64,000 bases of DNA from JAEUIZ01 sp046155605 (lineage in GTDB: Bacteria > Planctomycetota > Phycisphaerae > Phycisphaerales > UBA1924), in NCBI GenBank assembly GCA_046155605.1, contig JBJXFQ010000021.1, positions 1-64,000 of the forward strand. Direction: 5' to 3'. The first letter of the stretch is position 1; every line of letters starts with the position of its first letter. Positions 26,136 to 34,834 of the stretch are shown here, piece by piece. The notes under the pieces were generated by a model. That model saw only the letters and a list, made by a program, of their open reading frames with translations. It made no database searches and had not been told where the DNA came from. A program made the translations under genes and the position numbers.

Positions 26136-26948
26136 TTACGAGCAACCGGCCTGGAACACGTTGTTGAAGCAGATGAAATCCGCCACGTTGAGCATCGGCG
26201 GAGTCGTGCTTTCGTCGCAGTTGGCACGCTCGTCGCCAGCCGCGAATCGATTCATGAAGCAGATGAAATCCGCGACGTTAAGCCTCGGCGTGGCGGTGCT
26301 TCCGTCGCAGTTCGCCGCGCAGTCTGCCGGCGCGAGCGACAGCGTGTCGATGCCGATGTAGTTGCCGTGGACGCCAAACGTCCCCCCGCCCTCGACGAAA
26401 TACCGAAACGCGATGCGACCCTGCACGCCCATCGTCGGCAGTCCGGCAAGCGTGATCGAATACTCCGTCCACACTTCGGGATACGCGCCACCGAGTTGAT
26501 ACGTCGGGTTGATGTCGGCGAGCAGAGTCGAAAAGTCACCGACGCTGATTCCGTCGATGCCGCCGACGTTGGTGCTCGCGCCGGCAGTGCTGAGCCTGAC
26601 CTGCAAACGGTCCGCGAAGCCGGATTCCTCAACGGTTCGCGTGCTGAACGTGAACCGCTCGCCATTGCGGAGCGTGAGGACGGGCGTGAGCAGCCACAGG
26701 TTCTGGAGGCCTGGCGCGGAGCCGGCGCAGTTGAAGTTGGCCGCAATGTAGGCGTCCGGCGCGCCCGCGTGGGCCGCGAACACTTGGTCGTTGCCCTGAA
26801 ACCAGCCCGAGGCACCGACGGGGTTGCTCTGGTTGATCTCGACCCAGCCGGGCATCTCGGCAATGTCATCGAAGGGCTCGACAAGCGACTGGGCCCGCAC
26901 GCTCGCGCCAACCAGAATCGCCCCAACTGATGCAGAGGTCGCGCGCAT
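26136..26948 (-). CDS. Secreted choice-of-anchor-J protein with two GC-type dockerin repeats (paralogue 3)
   Basis: 270 residues from ATG 26948, preceded by GGGAGGGGGGA. Signal peptide about residues 1-20 (ending VRAQ), then a choice-of-anchor-J beta-sandwich domain (FDDIAEMPGWVEIN, AANFNCAGSAPGLQNLWLLTPVL, FSTRTVEESGFADRLQVRLS), and at the C-terminus two repeats of the NCD.ST..P.LNVADFICF.N.F..G type ending QAGCS. Such GC-type dockerins are typical of planctomycete surface or secreted proteins. Last of three tandem paralogues on this strand; convergent with the response regulator gene with a 27-base gap. Ligand unknown. Confidence 0.8.
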   Translation of the reverse strand: MRATSASVGAILVGASVRAQSLVEPFDDIAEMPGWVEINQSNPVGASGWFQGNDQVFAAHAGAPDAYIAANFNCAGSAPGLQNLWLLTPVLTLRNGERFTFSTRTVEESGFADRLQVRLSTAGASTNVGGIDGISVGDFSTLLADINPTYQLGGAYPEVWTEYSITLAGLPTMGVQGRIAFRYFVEGGGTFGVHGNYIGIDTLSLAPADCAANCDGSTATPRLNVADFICFMNRFAAGDERANCDESTTPPMLNVADFICFNNVFQAGCS

Positions 26949-27034
26949 TCCCCCCTCCCATTCTCCCCCATGTGCCGATGCTCGAAGGTACACCACGGCG
27001 AGCGGAACGCAAGGAAAACGCGCGCAGTGCAACG

Positions 27035-27063
27035 AAAAAACCCGCCGGCACGGTGCCGACGGG
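27035..27063 (-). terminator. Rho-independent terminator after the 27096 gene
   Basis: On the minus strand CCCGTCGGCAC and GTGCCGGCGGG form a stem (one G-U pair) followed by TTTTTT, directly downstream of the stop at 27096. It also separates this gene from the 26136 paralogue. Confidence 0.8.
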
Positions 27064-27095
27064 TCTGAGAACTTCCACAGGATGCGAGCGCCGAC

Positions 27096-27941
27096 TTATG
27101 GGGCGGAGCAGCCGGAGGCGAAGGCGTTGTTGAAGCAGATGAAGTCGTTGACGTTGAGGACCGGGGCCACCGTGCTCTGGTCGCAGTTGGCGCCGGTGTC
27201 GCCGGTGGCGAACTTGTTGTTGAAGCAGACGAAGTCGTTGACGTTCAAGAAGGGGACCACGGTCGAGAGGTCGCAGTTGGCGTAGCAGCCGCCGCCACCG
27301 CCGCCGCCGCCCACATACTCGGCGGTGTCGATGCCGATGTAGTCGGAGTTGGCACCGGTGGGGCCGCCGTTCTCGACGAAGTAGCGGAACGCGAGGCGAC
27401 CGGGGGTCGAGGCCGGCGCGCCCGAGATCGTCACGGTGAACTGCGTGTAGACGTTGGGGAAACTGCCCGTGCCGGTCACGAGATAGGTCGGGTTGATGTC
27501 GAGGAGGAGGGTGGTGAAATCACCCACGGCCGTGGCGTTGCCCAGCGCGCCGACGTTGGTGCTGGCGCCCGCGAGGCTCATGCGGACCTGGAGGCGATCC
27601 GGGAAGAAGGGGGCGTCAACGGTGCGGGTAAAGAACGAGAAGGTCTGGCCGTTCTGGAGGTTGACCACGGGGGTGACGAACCAGTTGCTGATCGTGGCGG
27701 TGCCAGCCGTGTTATTGAAGTTGGTGCCGAGGTAGCCGGCGGAGGCCTGGGACGGGAACACCGTCAGGTTGCCCTGGAAGTAGTTGGTCAGGCCGATGGG
27801 GGCACTGTTGTTCTGCTGGAACCAGCCGCCCGAGGTGCTGAGCGTCACGATGTCGTCGAACGCCTCGGTGAAACTCTGGGCCTGCGCGAGGCCGGCGACG
27901 CCAGCGACGGTGGCTGCCATCATCAATGAACGATAACGCAT
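27096..27941 (-). CDS. Secreted choice-of-anchor-J protein with two GC-type dockerin repeats (paralogue 2)
   Basis: 281 residues from ATG 27941 with GGAGAAG upstream. Signal peptide MRYRSLMMAATVAGVAGLAQAQ, then the anchor-J domain (FTEAFDDIVTL, SNWFVTPVVNLQNGQTFSFF, TVDAPFFPDRLQVRMS, FTTLLLDINPTYLVTG, GRLAFRYFVENGG), a poly-Gly linker (GGGGGGGG) and two dockerin-like repeats (each NCD.STV.P.LNVNDF.CFNN.FA.G). Closely similar to its two neighbours, indicating tandem duplication. Own terminator at 27035-27063. Likely cell-surface or extracellular; no enzymatic motif. Confidence 0.82.
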   Translation of the reverse strand: MRYRSLMMAATVAGVAGLAQAQSFTEAFDDIVTLSTSGGWFQQNNSAPIGLTNYFQGNLTVFPSQASAGYLGTNFNNTAGTATISNWFVTPVVNLQNGQTFSFFTRTVDAPFFPDRLQVRMSLAGASTNVGALGNATAVGDFTTLLLDINPTYLVTGTGSFPNVYTQFTVTISGAPASTPGRLAFRYFVENGGPTGANSDYIGIDTAEYVGGGGGGGGCYANCDLSTVVPFLNVNDFVCFNNKFATGDTGANCDQSTVAPVLNVNDFICFNNAFASGCSAP

Positions 27942-28145
27942 GTTCTTCTCCAGTATGGGTCGAGTGTGGGACGCCCCTCGCGTCCGTTGGTTAACGGTAT
28001 CACGCGACCGTCCGCCGTGCCACAAAAAGCGCGGAAAGTTTTTGCGCGAAGGTATAGTGGTCGCTCGCTCTGCGTTACCGCCACCAAACTCGGTGTACCA
28101 CGCCGCGAGGGTCCTATAAATCGTAGCGGCGGAGCGGGCAGCTTG

Positions 28146-29039
28146 TTATGGAGCCGAGCAACCCGCGGCAAACCTGTTGTTGAAGCAGACGAAGTCATTG
28201 ACATTGAGCACCGGGCTGACTGTAGAGGCATCACAGTTCGCGTAACTGTTGCCCGCGGCGAAAGCGTTGTTGAAGCAAACGAAGTCGTTGACGTTAAGGA
28301 ACGGCACAACCGTCGAGGCGTCGCAGTTGGGGTAGCAACCGCCTCCGCCGCCGGAGTTGGAGGTGTAGTCCACCTCGTCAACACCGAGGTAGTTCGAGAA
28401 GAGCCCGAGCGGCCCGCCGTCGATCGAAGTGAAATACCGGAGGGCGAATCGGCCCATCGACGGACCGCCAAGACCCGAGACCGTCACGGTGTACTGCGTC
28501 CAGACATCGGGGTAGCCGACCGTTGTCGGCGGATTGCCCGACGGGGCCGCCGGCATCGGGTTGTTGCTCAGTGAAGGATTGATGTCGAGCGCAAGAACCG
28601 AGAAATCAGCAACAAGTTGCGCCTGGGTTGCGCCGATCGTCGTCGTGGCCGTGGCGAGGCGGAGCTGAATCGCATCTGGGAACGAGAGCGTCGCGCCGAC
28701 TCGATCGACGGTGCGCGTCCAGAACTTGATGGTGTCCCCGTTGCGGAAGGTCACGATCGGCGAGACCAGCCAGTTGTCGACCGGGTTCGCGCCCGTCGAC
28801 GAGTTGAAGTTGGCAAACGCGTACCCCGCGCCAGCCTGTGCCCCAAAGACCATCGCGTCGGTACGAACCTGCCAGTTGGGGTTGAGCCCGGGCCCGCCGG
28901 GTGACACATTGACCGTCGTCCAGTTGGCCGGGATTGGCTCGACGGGGATGCCCGTCCCGTTGAAACTCTCTAGGAACGACTGGCCCTGCGCGAGGCCGCA
29001 CGCACCAAGGAGCGATGCCACCATGAAACACTTATTCAT
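28146..29039 (-). CDS. Secreted choice-of-anchor-J protein with two GC-type dockerin repeats (paralogue 1)
   Basis: 297 residues from ATG 29039 with the strong site GGAGGTG upstream. Signal peptide MNKCFMVASLLGACGLAQGQ, anchor-J domain (FLESFNGTGIPVEPIPANW, NPVDNWLVSPIVTFRNGD, WTRTVDRVGATLSFPDAIQL, GRFALRYFTSIDGG), a GGGGG linker and two GC-type dockerin repeats ending AAGCSAP. It carries a longer loop (SNNPMPAAPSGNPPTTVG) than its paralogues. The 204-bp gap to the next paralogue is AT-richer and may hold that gene's promoter. Function beyond surface association unknown. Confidence 0.82.
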   Translation of the reverse strand: MNKCFMVASLLGACGLAQGQSFLESFNGTGIPVEPIPANWTTVNVSPGGPGLNPNWQVRTDAMVFGAQAGAGYAFANFNSSTGANPVDNWLVSPIVTFRNGDTIKFWTRTVDRVGATLSFPDAIQLRLATATTTIGATQAQLVADFSVLALDINPSLSNNPMPAAPSGNPPTTVGYPDVWTQYTVTVSGLGGPSMGRFALRYFTSIDGGPLGLFSNYLGVDEVDYTSNSGGGGGCYPNCDASTVVPFLNVNDFVCFNNAFAAGNSYANCDASTVSPVLNVNDFVCFNNRFAAGCSAP

Positions 29040-29124
29040 CGAACACCTCCGCTCTGGATCGATTTGAAAAAGACAAACACTACCGCGATCCCAGGTTATC
29101 GCGAACGCGTTACAGATGCAAGGC

Positions 29125-29155
29125 AAAAAAAAGGTCGTAGCGCCCTTTGAGGCAC
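29125..29155 (-). terminator. Probable terminator after deoC
   Basis: Read on the minus strand, a GTGCC...GGCGC stem (with one G-U pair) lies a few bases before a run of eight T, just after the deoC stop. Confidence 0.55.
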
Positions 29156-29158
29156 CGG

Positions 29159-30130
29159 TCACGCCTCGGACAGTTCGTAGCCAGCGATGTACCGCCCGGT
29201 CTTCAGACGTACGAGTTGACGCAGCAGGTCGTTCGCCAAGGCCGAGGCTCCGATTCGGAATTTGTCCGGGCTCAACCAGTCGTCGCCGAGCGTTTCCTTG
29301 ACCATAACGAGATAGTGCAGCGCTTGCTTGGCTGTACGGACGCCGCCCGCGGGCTTGACGCCGACCTGCCGCCCGGTTCGCAGGTAGTGATCCCGCACGG
29401 CCTCGAGCATGACCAGCGTGACCGGCAGCGTGGCGGCGGGTTGGACCTTGCCGGTGCTCGTCTTGATGAAGTCGAGCGCGTCGGTCGGCCCGAGTTCCAG
29501 TTCGACGTCATGCATCGCACCCAAAGCCGCGTCGCTGGCACGCCGCACGAGGTCATAGGTCTCGAGTTCGCCGGTTTCGAGGATCACTTTCAGGCCTAGA
29601 GCGCGGCGCTCGCCCGTTCGCGCGCCGACGCAGACTCGCTTGACGGCGCGGACCTCGTCCGCCACCTCGCCAATCCGCCCCGCGAGCAGGGCACCGCGAT
29701 TGATGACCATGTCAATCTCGTCGGCCCCGGCCTCGATCGCACGGCGTGTGTCATCGAGCCGCACTTCGAGCGGGAACTGCCCGCTGGGAAAGGCCGTCGC
29801 CACCGCGGCGACTTTGACGTGCTCGCCGCCCATCGCCTCGAGCGCCGCCCGTGCGGCCGGCACCATCGACGGGTACACGCACACCGCCGCGACCGACGGC
29901 ACACGCACGCCGACGATCTCCTCATCACGATCCAGCGGGCGAACGGCCTTTGCGCACAAGGCCCGCACCTTCTCCGGCGTGTCCTTGCCCTCCAGCGTCG
30001 TCAAGTCGAGCATCGACATGGCGAGCAGCAGCCCGCTGAGTTTCGCCGACGTCTTGATCGATCGCGTCGCCAGCGCGGCGGCCCGCGTCTCGATCATCAC
30101 CCGATCCACCGTGGGCGAGCGCTCGTTCAC
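29159..30130 (-). CDS. deoC: Deoxyribose-phosphate aldolase
   Basis: Cleaves 2-deoxyribose 5-phosphate to glyceraldehyde 3-phosphate and acetaldehyde in deoxynucleoside salvage. 323 residues, closer in length to the eukaryotic-type enzyme than to the 220-260-residue bacterial ones. The Schiff-base lysine lies in DFIKTSTGKV and the second active-site lysine in VGVKPAGGVR; EIDMVINRG and VKVILETGEL also match. GTG start overlapping the stop of the upstream hydrolase gene by four bases (GTGA), so expression is coupled. No other deo gene is adjacent. A terminator-like element follows. Confidence 0.94.
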   Translation of the reverse strand: MNERSPTVDRVMIETRAAALATRSIKTSAKLSGLLLAMSMLDLTTLEGKDTPEKVRALCAKAVRPLDRDEEIVGVRVPSVAAVCVYPSMVPAARAALEAMGGEHVKVAAVATAFPSGQFPLEVRLDDTRRAIEAGADEIDMVINRGALLAGRIGEVADEVRAVKRVCVGARTGERRALGLKVILETGELETYDLVRRASDAALGAMHDVELELGPTDALDFIKTSTGKVQPAATLPVTLVMLEAVRDHYLRTGRQVGVKPAGGVRTAKQALHYLVMVKETLGDDWLSPDKFRIGASALANDLLRQLVRLKTGRYIAGYELSEA

Positions 30131-31062
30131 GAGGGCAGTGTATGCCCGGCGCGATCGCTCGCCGGCCGCGCGGCACCGGCACGCGTGGCGACGGCCGACA
30201 TGAACTCCCCCACCGCTGCCGCGCTCGCCTCTCGGTGCTCGGTCCAGAGGTTATTGTGCCCGGCCCCCGGCACGACGACGATTCTGCCGTTTGGAGCCGC
30301 TTCGGCGATCACATGGCCATCCTCAAGCGGTGCCACGACGTCGCGCTCGCCGTGAAGTACGAGAAGTGGACAGCGGACCCGCTTGGCGTGCAGTGCCCGA
30401 TCAAACCCTCGATCAGGCGGCCGACCCGTCCACGCCAGCCAGAGCACCCAGAGCGCCGGCATCAGCGTCAACCGCCAAGGCAAGCCGCGGGCCGCGAGCA
30501 CGTTTCGCGCCGGAGTTTTCGCCTCGCGGTAGGGCGATTCCGCGATCACGCCAGCGATACGCGAATCGCTGGCGGCGACCACGATCGACGCCCCCGCGCC
30601 CATCGACCATCCATAGAGCACGAGGCGCTCCGCCTCATGGTCGGCGACTTCATCGACAAGCCGCGCGAGGGCGCGAGACTCGCTCAGGCCGAGACGACAC
30701 GTCCCCGGCGCTTCGCCCAGGCCCGGCGAATCCCACAGCACCACGCGCGACGCCCATGCCGCCAGCGCCAGCAGCCTCGACAACGCCCCCACGCGCGAGT
30801 CGCCCCAGCCGGGCGTCACGATCACCACAGGCCCGTTCGGTACCTCCCCCGCGACATCCCAAACCGGCAGTTCCATGCCCTCAAACGCGAGCGTCCACGA
30901 TTCGAACGTCCGCGCCGGCACGAGTTCGCCCGGGTCGCCCGCCACGCTGCGCGAGACCGCCCACGCATACGTCCGGCGCGGGGGATGCGTGAGCATCCAG
31001 CCCACCGACACGATCGCCGCGAGCCAGACCCACGCCAATCCCGCCGCCATGAGCACCAGCAT
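30127..31062 (-). CDS. Membrane-anchored alpha/beta hydrolase
   Basis: 311 residues: an N-terminal signal anchor (about residues 3-24) and an alpha/beta-hydrolase domain. The nucleophile elbow is YGWSMGAG, the acid is the Asp in LHGERDVVAP and the base the His in VPGAGHNNLW, so the catalytic triad is complete. An oxyanion-type motif GWGDS follows the first strand. Substrate unknown; the family includes serine esterases and peptidases of the BEM46/YqiA-like sort. Coupled to deoC downstream through a GTGA overlap, although no functional link is obvious. Confidence 0.82.
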   Translation of the reverse strand: MLVLMAAGLAWVWLAAIVSVGWMLTHPPRRTYAWAVSRSVAGDPGELVPARTFESWTLAFEGMELPVWDVAGEVPNGPVVIVTPGWGDSRVGALSRLLALAAWASRVVLWDSPGLGEAPGTCRLGLSESRALARLVDEVADHEAERLVLYGWSMGAGASIVVAASDSRIAGVIAESPYREAKTPARNVLAARGLPWRLTLMPALWVLWLAWTGRPPDRGFDRALHAKRVRCPLLVLHGERDVVAPLEDGHVIAEAAPNGRIVVVPGAGHNNLWTEHREASAAAVGEFMSAVATRAGAARPASDRAGHTLPS

Positions 31063-31098
31063 CCGCGATCCTTGGCCTCGCGATCACTCCGCCGTGAG

Positions 31099-31117
31099 CC
31101 GGGGCGTCACGCCCCGG
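31099..31117. terminator. Hairpin between rseP and the hydrolase gene
   Basis: CCGGGGCG, TCA loop, CGCCCCGG: a perfect 8-bp stem in the 86-base gap after the rseP stop. There is no T-run, so intrinsic termination is uncertain. Confidence 0.35.
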
Positions 31118-31148
31118 AGCACGCGAAAGCAATGTCGCGGATGTGTCG

Positions 31149-33308
31149 TTACGGCCCTATCAAGTTCATGATGTCGTGGAAGGTCACGATGAGGAAGACC
31201 GCGCCGATCAGCAGCATCCCCGCCATCGACGCCGCCCCCTGCACGGACGCCGGCACGGGCCGCCCACGCAGCCACTCGAAGAGAAGGAACAGGAACTGCC
31301 CGCCGTCGACGATCGGCAGCGGCAGGAAGTTCACCACGGCCAGGTTCACGCTGATGAGCGCCATGAAGAAGAGCAGCGCGATCGTCCCGCGCGAGACAAT
31401 GCTGGTGCCGATGTGCGCGATGCCCACCGGCCCCTTCAGGTGCTCGACCTTCACCGTCCCCTCAAAGAGCCGAAGAAATGTTACATACGTCGTCATCATC
31501 ACGCGGTGCGTCTCGGCCACGCCCATCCGGATCGCGTCGATCGGCCCCGTCGCCCGTAGCGTGATCTCCTCCATCTCGAACAGGCCGAGATTGATCGGGC
31601 TCGTCCAGCCGAGTTTGTGCAGCGTCGCCACGTCGTCGCGCGAGAGTCGCCACATGACCTCCTCGCGCGGGCCGGGTGCGTCCCAGCGCTCGCGCACGGG
31701 CAGTTCGACGGTGAGCGTCACGTTCGTGCCGCCGGGAGCGCTGCTATCCACCGCCTCGCGTGTCGCGCGCTTGAGGGCTTCGCGTAGCGTTGTGAACGAG
31801 TTCACCGGTGTGCCGTCCACCGCCACGATCACGCTCCCGGCCCGCAGCCGGAGCGCCGATGCGGCCGGCGCGCCGATCTTCGTTCCGCGTTCGTCGGCGA
31901 GCATCGCGATCGGTGCCGCCACCATCGCGCTCTGCTCGCCCGTCTCGCCGGGGCGAAATCCAATCACGCCGAGCCCCTCGCGCCGCACCATCGGCGCGGG
32001 CCGGATCTCGACTACTCGACCGCCGCGAATCACCGCGACGGGGATCGTCTTGCCTCGATTCCGCCGAATCTCGGCGATACCCTGCGCGAGGCTCGGAAAC
32101 TCGACGTCGCCGACTCGCGCGAAGATGTCGCCGGTCTCAAGCCCCTGCCGATCGGTCGGCTCGCCCTCGCCGGGCGGATCGACGCACAGCACCGAAGACA
32201 GCCCCAGCAGATGGTCCACCGGCGCGACCGCGCCCGACGGCCGCGGGACGTATCCGCTCTCCAGACGCGCCTTGGGCGTCAGCGTTGCCGTCACGCGCCG
32301 GCCGCTCGCGTCCGCAAACTCCACCTCCACCGGCGCGCCGCCCGACGCCGCCATCGCCGCATCGACGCCCGCGGCAGTCGTCACGCCACGCACTTCGCCC
32401 GCGCGAACGAGCCGCATCCCCGGCTCAACGCCCTTGAGGCCCAGTTCGTCGAGCCGCGTATGCAGCGACCGCCTGGTCGCCTCGTCCTTGGGCTCGATGA
32501 TCTGGTTCGAGAACGACGGCACGACGCCGATCTCTCGTAGCCGCGACCGCGCGCCCTCTTCGGGGCTCAACTCGAATCGAATCCGCTTCGTCTCGCCCGG
32601 CCTCTCGACCAGCACGGTCATCGGCTCGCTCCGTCGGGACATGGCCGCGGCCAGCGCGAGGTCGCTGAACTGCTTGACTCGCTCGCCGTTGGCCTCGATC
32701 ACGAGGTCGCCGGGCTTGAGGCCCGCTTCGGTCGTCGCGCCATCGGGCCGCGCTCGCTCCGCCGGCGAGCCGGGCAGGACTTCGCCGATCGTTGGCGGCT
32801 GCGTCTTGAGCCCCCACATGAAGACCGCGATGAAGAGCGCCGCCGCGAGCAGGATGTTCATCACCACGCCCGCCGAGATCACGACCATGCGCTTGAGCGG
32901 CGGGCAACTCTGATAACTGTCCGGCGCGTCGCTCGTCTCCAGCGGGCTCGCGTCGTTCTGCCCGAGCATCTTGACGTAGCCGCCAAAGGGCAGCCAGTTG
33001 AGGCGATATTCGGTCGGGCTGATGCCGTGATGCGTCGTGCGCCGCCCCTCGACCGTCGTCACGCCCGCCGCCTGCGCGTCCCGGAGCGCCAGGTACGCCG
33101 ACTCGCTCGACCCGCGACGAAGCCCCATCCCGCGCCGATACGACACCGCGGCCGGCCCAAAGCCCAGCGCAAACGCCATCACGCGAATGCCCGCCCACTT
33201 GGCCGCGAGGAAGTGCCCCAACTCGTGGATGAAGACGATGAAGCCAAATCCCAGCACGACCACGGCCAGATCGAGCGCCCCGCCCAGCGTGTTCAAGAGT
33301 CCATTCAT
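31149..33308 (-). CDS. rseP: RseP-like site-2 zinc metalloprotease with extra PDZ domains
   Basis: Intramembrane protease of family M50; cuts membrane-embedded regulators such as anti-sigma factors. The first span carries the zinc site HELGH (FIVFIHELGHFLAAKWAG) and the C-terminal span the third ligand motif NFLPLPIVDGGQ. Between them lie three PDZ-like segments: around residues 190-290 (GLKPGDLVIEANGERV), 390-460 (ETGDIFARVGDVEF) and 510-560 (LRAGSVIVAVDGTPVNSF). E. coli RseP has two PDZ domains in 450 residues; this one has 719 residues. Single gene, upstream of a hairpin and the hydrolase gene. The symbol refers to the family. Confidence 0.9.
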   Translation of the reverse strand: MNGLLNTLGGALDLAVVVLGFGFIVFIHELGHFLAAKWAGIRVMAFALGFGPAAVSYRRGMGLRRGSSESAYLALRDAQAAGVTTVEGRRTTHHGISPTEYRLNWLPFGGYVKMLGQNDASPLETSDAPDSYQSCPPLKRMVVISAGVVMNILLAAALFIAVFMWGLKTQPPTIGEVLPGSPAERARPDGATTEAGLKPGDLVIEANGERVKQFSDLALAAAMSRRSEPMTVLVERPGETKRIRFELSPEEGARSRLREIGVVPSFSNQIIEPKDEATRRSLHTRLDELGLKGVEPGMRLVRAGEVRGVTTAAGVDAAMAASGGAPVEVEFADASGRRVTATLTPKARLESGYVPRPSGAVAPVDHLLGLSSVLCVDPPGEGEPTDRQGLETGDIFARVGDVEFPSLAQGIAEIRRNRGKTIPVAVIRGGRVVEIRPAPMVRREGLGVIGFRPGETGEQSAMVAAPIAMLADERGTKIGAPAASALRLRAGSVIVAVDGTPVNSFTTLREALKRATREAVDSSAPGGTNVTLTVELPVRERWDAPGPREEVMWRLSRDDVATLHKLGWTSPINLGLFEMEEITLRATGPIDAIRMGVAETHRVMMTTYVTFLRLFEGTVKVEHLKGPVGIAHIGTSIVSRGTIALLFFMALISVNLAVVNFLPLPIVDGGQFLFLLFEWLRGRPVPASVQGAASMAGMLLIGAVFLIVTFHDIMNLIGP

Positions 33309-33422
33309 GGCCTAATCCTAATCGGGTCGATGGCTCGGGATCATCAGACGCCGCGGATCGAGCCGGGGCGACGGTGCCGATTGGCGGTGTTGCCGGTTGA
33401 TGTGAAGAAATCGGATGGGGTC

Positions 33423-33450
33423 TTGACAGGTCGGCCAGATGTGGTAGGCT
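33423..33450 (+). promoter_or_regulatory. Promoter of the RCC1-protein operon
   Basis: TTGACA (33423-33428, perfect -35), a 16-base spacer and TAGGCT (33445-33450). A start near 33457 would give a leader of about 57 bases ending in AAGGAGG (33502-33508) and the ATG at 33514. This supports 33514 as the intended start codon. Confidence 0.6.
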
Positions 33451-33501
33451 GGGGAAGGGGATGGGGCGTGTACGTCGGGCAATGGCCGCTGGCACTGCTG
33501 C

Positions 33502-33519
33502 AAGGAGGTCGCGATGATG
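33502..33519 (+). promoter_or_regulatory. Ribosome-binding site and dual ATG ahead of the tetranucleotide repeat
   Basis: AAGGAGG (33502-33508), 5 bases, then ATGATG (33514-33519). This is the best Shine-Dalgarno site near the RCC1 gene. The ATG frame runs into the CACT repeat and, with 13 repeat copies, ends at a TGA (33610) out of frame with the protein. Confidence 0.75.
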
Positions 33520-33522
33520 CGT

Positions 33523-33574
33523 CACTCACTCACTCACTCACTCACTCACTCACTCACTCACTCACTCACTCACT
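33523..33574 (+). repeat. (CACT)13 tetranucleotide repeat at the start of the RCC1 gene
   Basis: Thirteen perfect CACT units (52 bases; 54 bases of period-4 sequence counting flanks). Four bases is not a multiple of three, so each unit gained or lost changes the reading frame. Losing one unit (12) or gaining two (15) would join the ATG at 33514 to the RCC1 frame. This is the classical structure of slipped-strand phase variation. Confidence 0.95.
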
Positions 33575-33577
33575 CGA

Positions 33578-34834
33578 GTGCTCGTGGCGGTGCTGATGCT
33601 CGCCGGGGTTGAGGGGGCGAGGGGGCAGCAAGCGGGGCCGATGGTCGGCTGGGGCGAGAACGGTACTGGCAAGGAACCTCCGGGCTATTTCAGGGCTGTC
33701 TCAACCGGATGGCGGCATTCGATCGCCATTCGTGCCGATGGCACTCTTCACGCGTGGGGCGATGCGAACTGGCAGTGCCATATCGTTCCCGATCGCCTGA
33801 TGGGAGTTCAAGTGATCGCGGTTGCGGCGGGGTACGAGCACAACGTCGTCCTGCTCGCGAATGGCACGATCGACGGGTGGGGAGAGCAAGTGTTACCCAC
33901 GGGGTGGCCGCCGGGCAGCACCGTTCCGGGCGGGCCACCGCCCAACGAGCCCACGACCACCTATGTCGCGATCGCAGCAGGCGAGCACATCAGCGTCGCG
34001 ATCCGCTCGGACGGTACGCTGGCGTCGTGGGGCGAGCGCTACTCGATCAGTTGCGGCGACGATATCGGGTGCTTCACCTGTGCGGGACCACCCGTACCCA
34101 ATATGGGGGGCTTTCCGTTTGTTGACGCGACGCCCGCAGGAAACGACTTTGTCGCGGTGTCCGCAACAGGCCACTACGCCATCGCCCAGCGATCCAACGG
34201 CACGCTCGTCGGTTGGGGCGTTGATAGTCGATGCCAAGTGACGAACATTCCCACGGGCGCAGTCGCCGCGTTCTCCGCCGGGCACCAGCACGGCATCGCC
34301 CTCGCGGCGGGCACATTCGCGTACAACGCATGGGGACAGAATCGCTTCGGGCAGCGCGACAACACACCCTTTGTTCCCTCACCCGGGTTTCCTTGTCCGG
34401 AAGCCTGTGTCCAGAATGGATGCCAAGCGAATTGCTACAAGCCCCCGCCCTTGCCGTTCCCGGGGCTTATCCGCGTGGGAGGCGGGTACAACCACACAAT
34501 CGGCCAACTAATTGACCGCACGCTCATCGGGTGGGGCAAGAATCTCTCACAGCAATCCAACGCGCCCGCGGGCAACTTCTTCGCTTTCTCCTCCAACTAC
34601 GACCACGGCTTTGCCATTCTCATCATCGCGACGGATGATTCGTACCTCAACTTCGACGGCGGCTCGAGTTCAAGCATCGCCAACCGTTTCACGGCATCCG
34701 ATGTGGCCACCTTTCATCAGGAATGGGTTGCCGGGCAATACCGCACCGATGTCGACGGCAACGGAGTCATCAACGGCGCGGACTATCTGCGGTTTGTCGA
34801 CCTCTACAGCCGCACAGTCGGAGGTGCGCCATGA
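33578..34834 (+). CDS. Secreted RCC1-like beta-propeller protein with C-terminal dockerin, probably phase-variable
   Basis: The open frame begins at a GTG (33578) just after the CACT repeat, giving 418 residues; the true start is probably ATG 33514 when the repeat holds 12 or 15 units, which yields MMR, four HSLT repeats, then RVLVAVLMLAGVEGARG as signal peptide. The mature part has RCC1-type blades (DGTLHAWGD, NGTIDGWGE, DGTLASWGE, NGTLVGWGV, GWGKN). The C-terminus has a calcium-loop dockerin motif, TDVDGNGVINGADYLRFVDLY. In-frame TGA (33515-33517) blocks starts further upstream, so as sequenced the gene has only the weak GTG and no ribosome-binding site. Its stop overlaps the next ATG (ATGA). 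Function unknown; likely surface-exposed. Confidence 0.82.
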   Translation: MLVAVLMLAGVEGARGQQAGPMVGWGENGTGKEPPGYFRAVSTGWRHSIAIRADGTLHAWGDANWQCHIVPDRLMGVQVIAVAAGYEHNVVLLANGTIDGWGEQVLPTGWPPGSTVPGGPPPNEPTTTYVAIAAGEHISVAIRSDGTLASWGERYSISCGDDIGCFTCAGPPVPNMGGFPFVDATPAGNDFVAVSATGHYAIAQRSNGTLVGWGVDSRCQVTNIPTGAVAAFSAGHQHGIALAAGTFAYNAWGQNRFGQRDNTPFVPSPGFPCPEACVQNGCQANCYKPPPLPFPGLIRVGGGYNHTIGQLIDRTLIGWGKNLSQQSNAPAGNFFAFSSNYDHGFAILIIATDDSYLNFDGGSSSSIANRFTASDVATFHQEWVAGQYRTDVDGNGVINGADYLRFVDLYSRTVGGAP

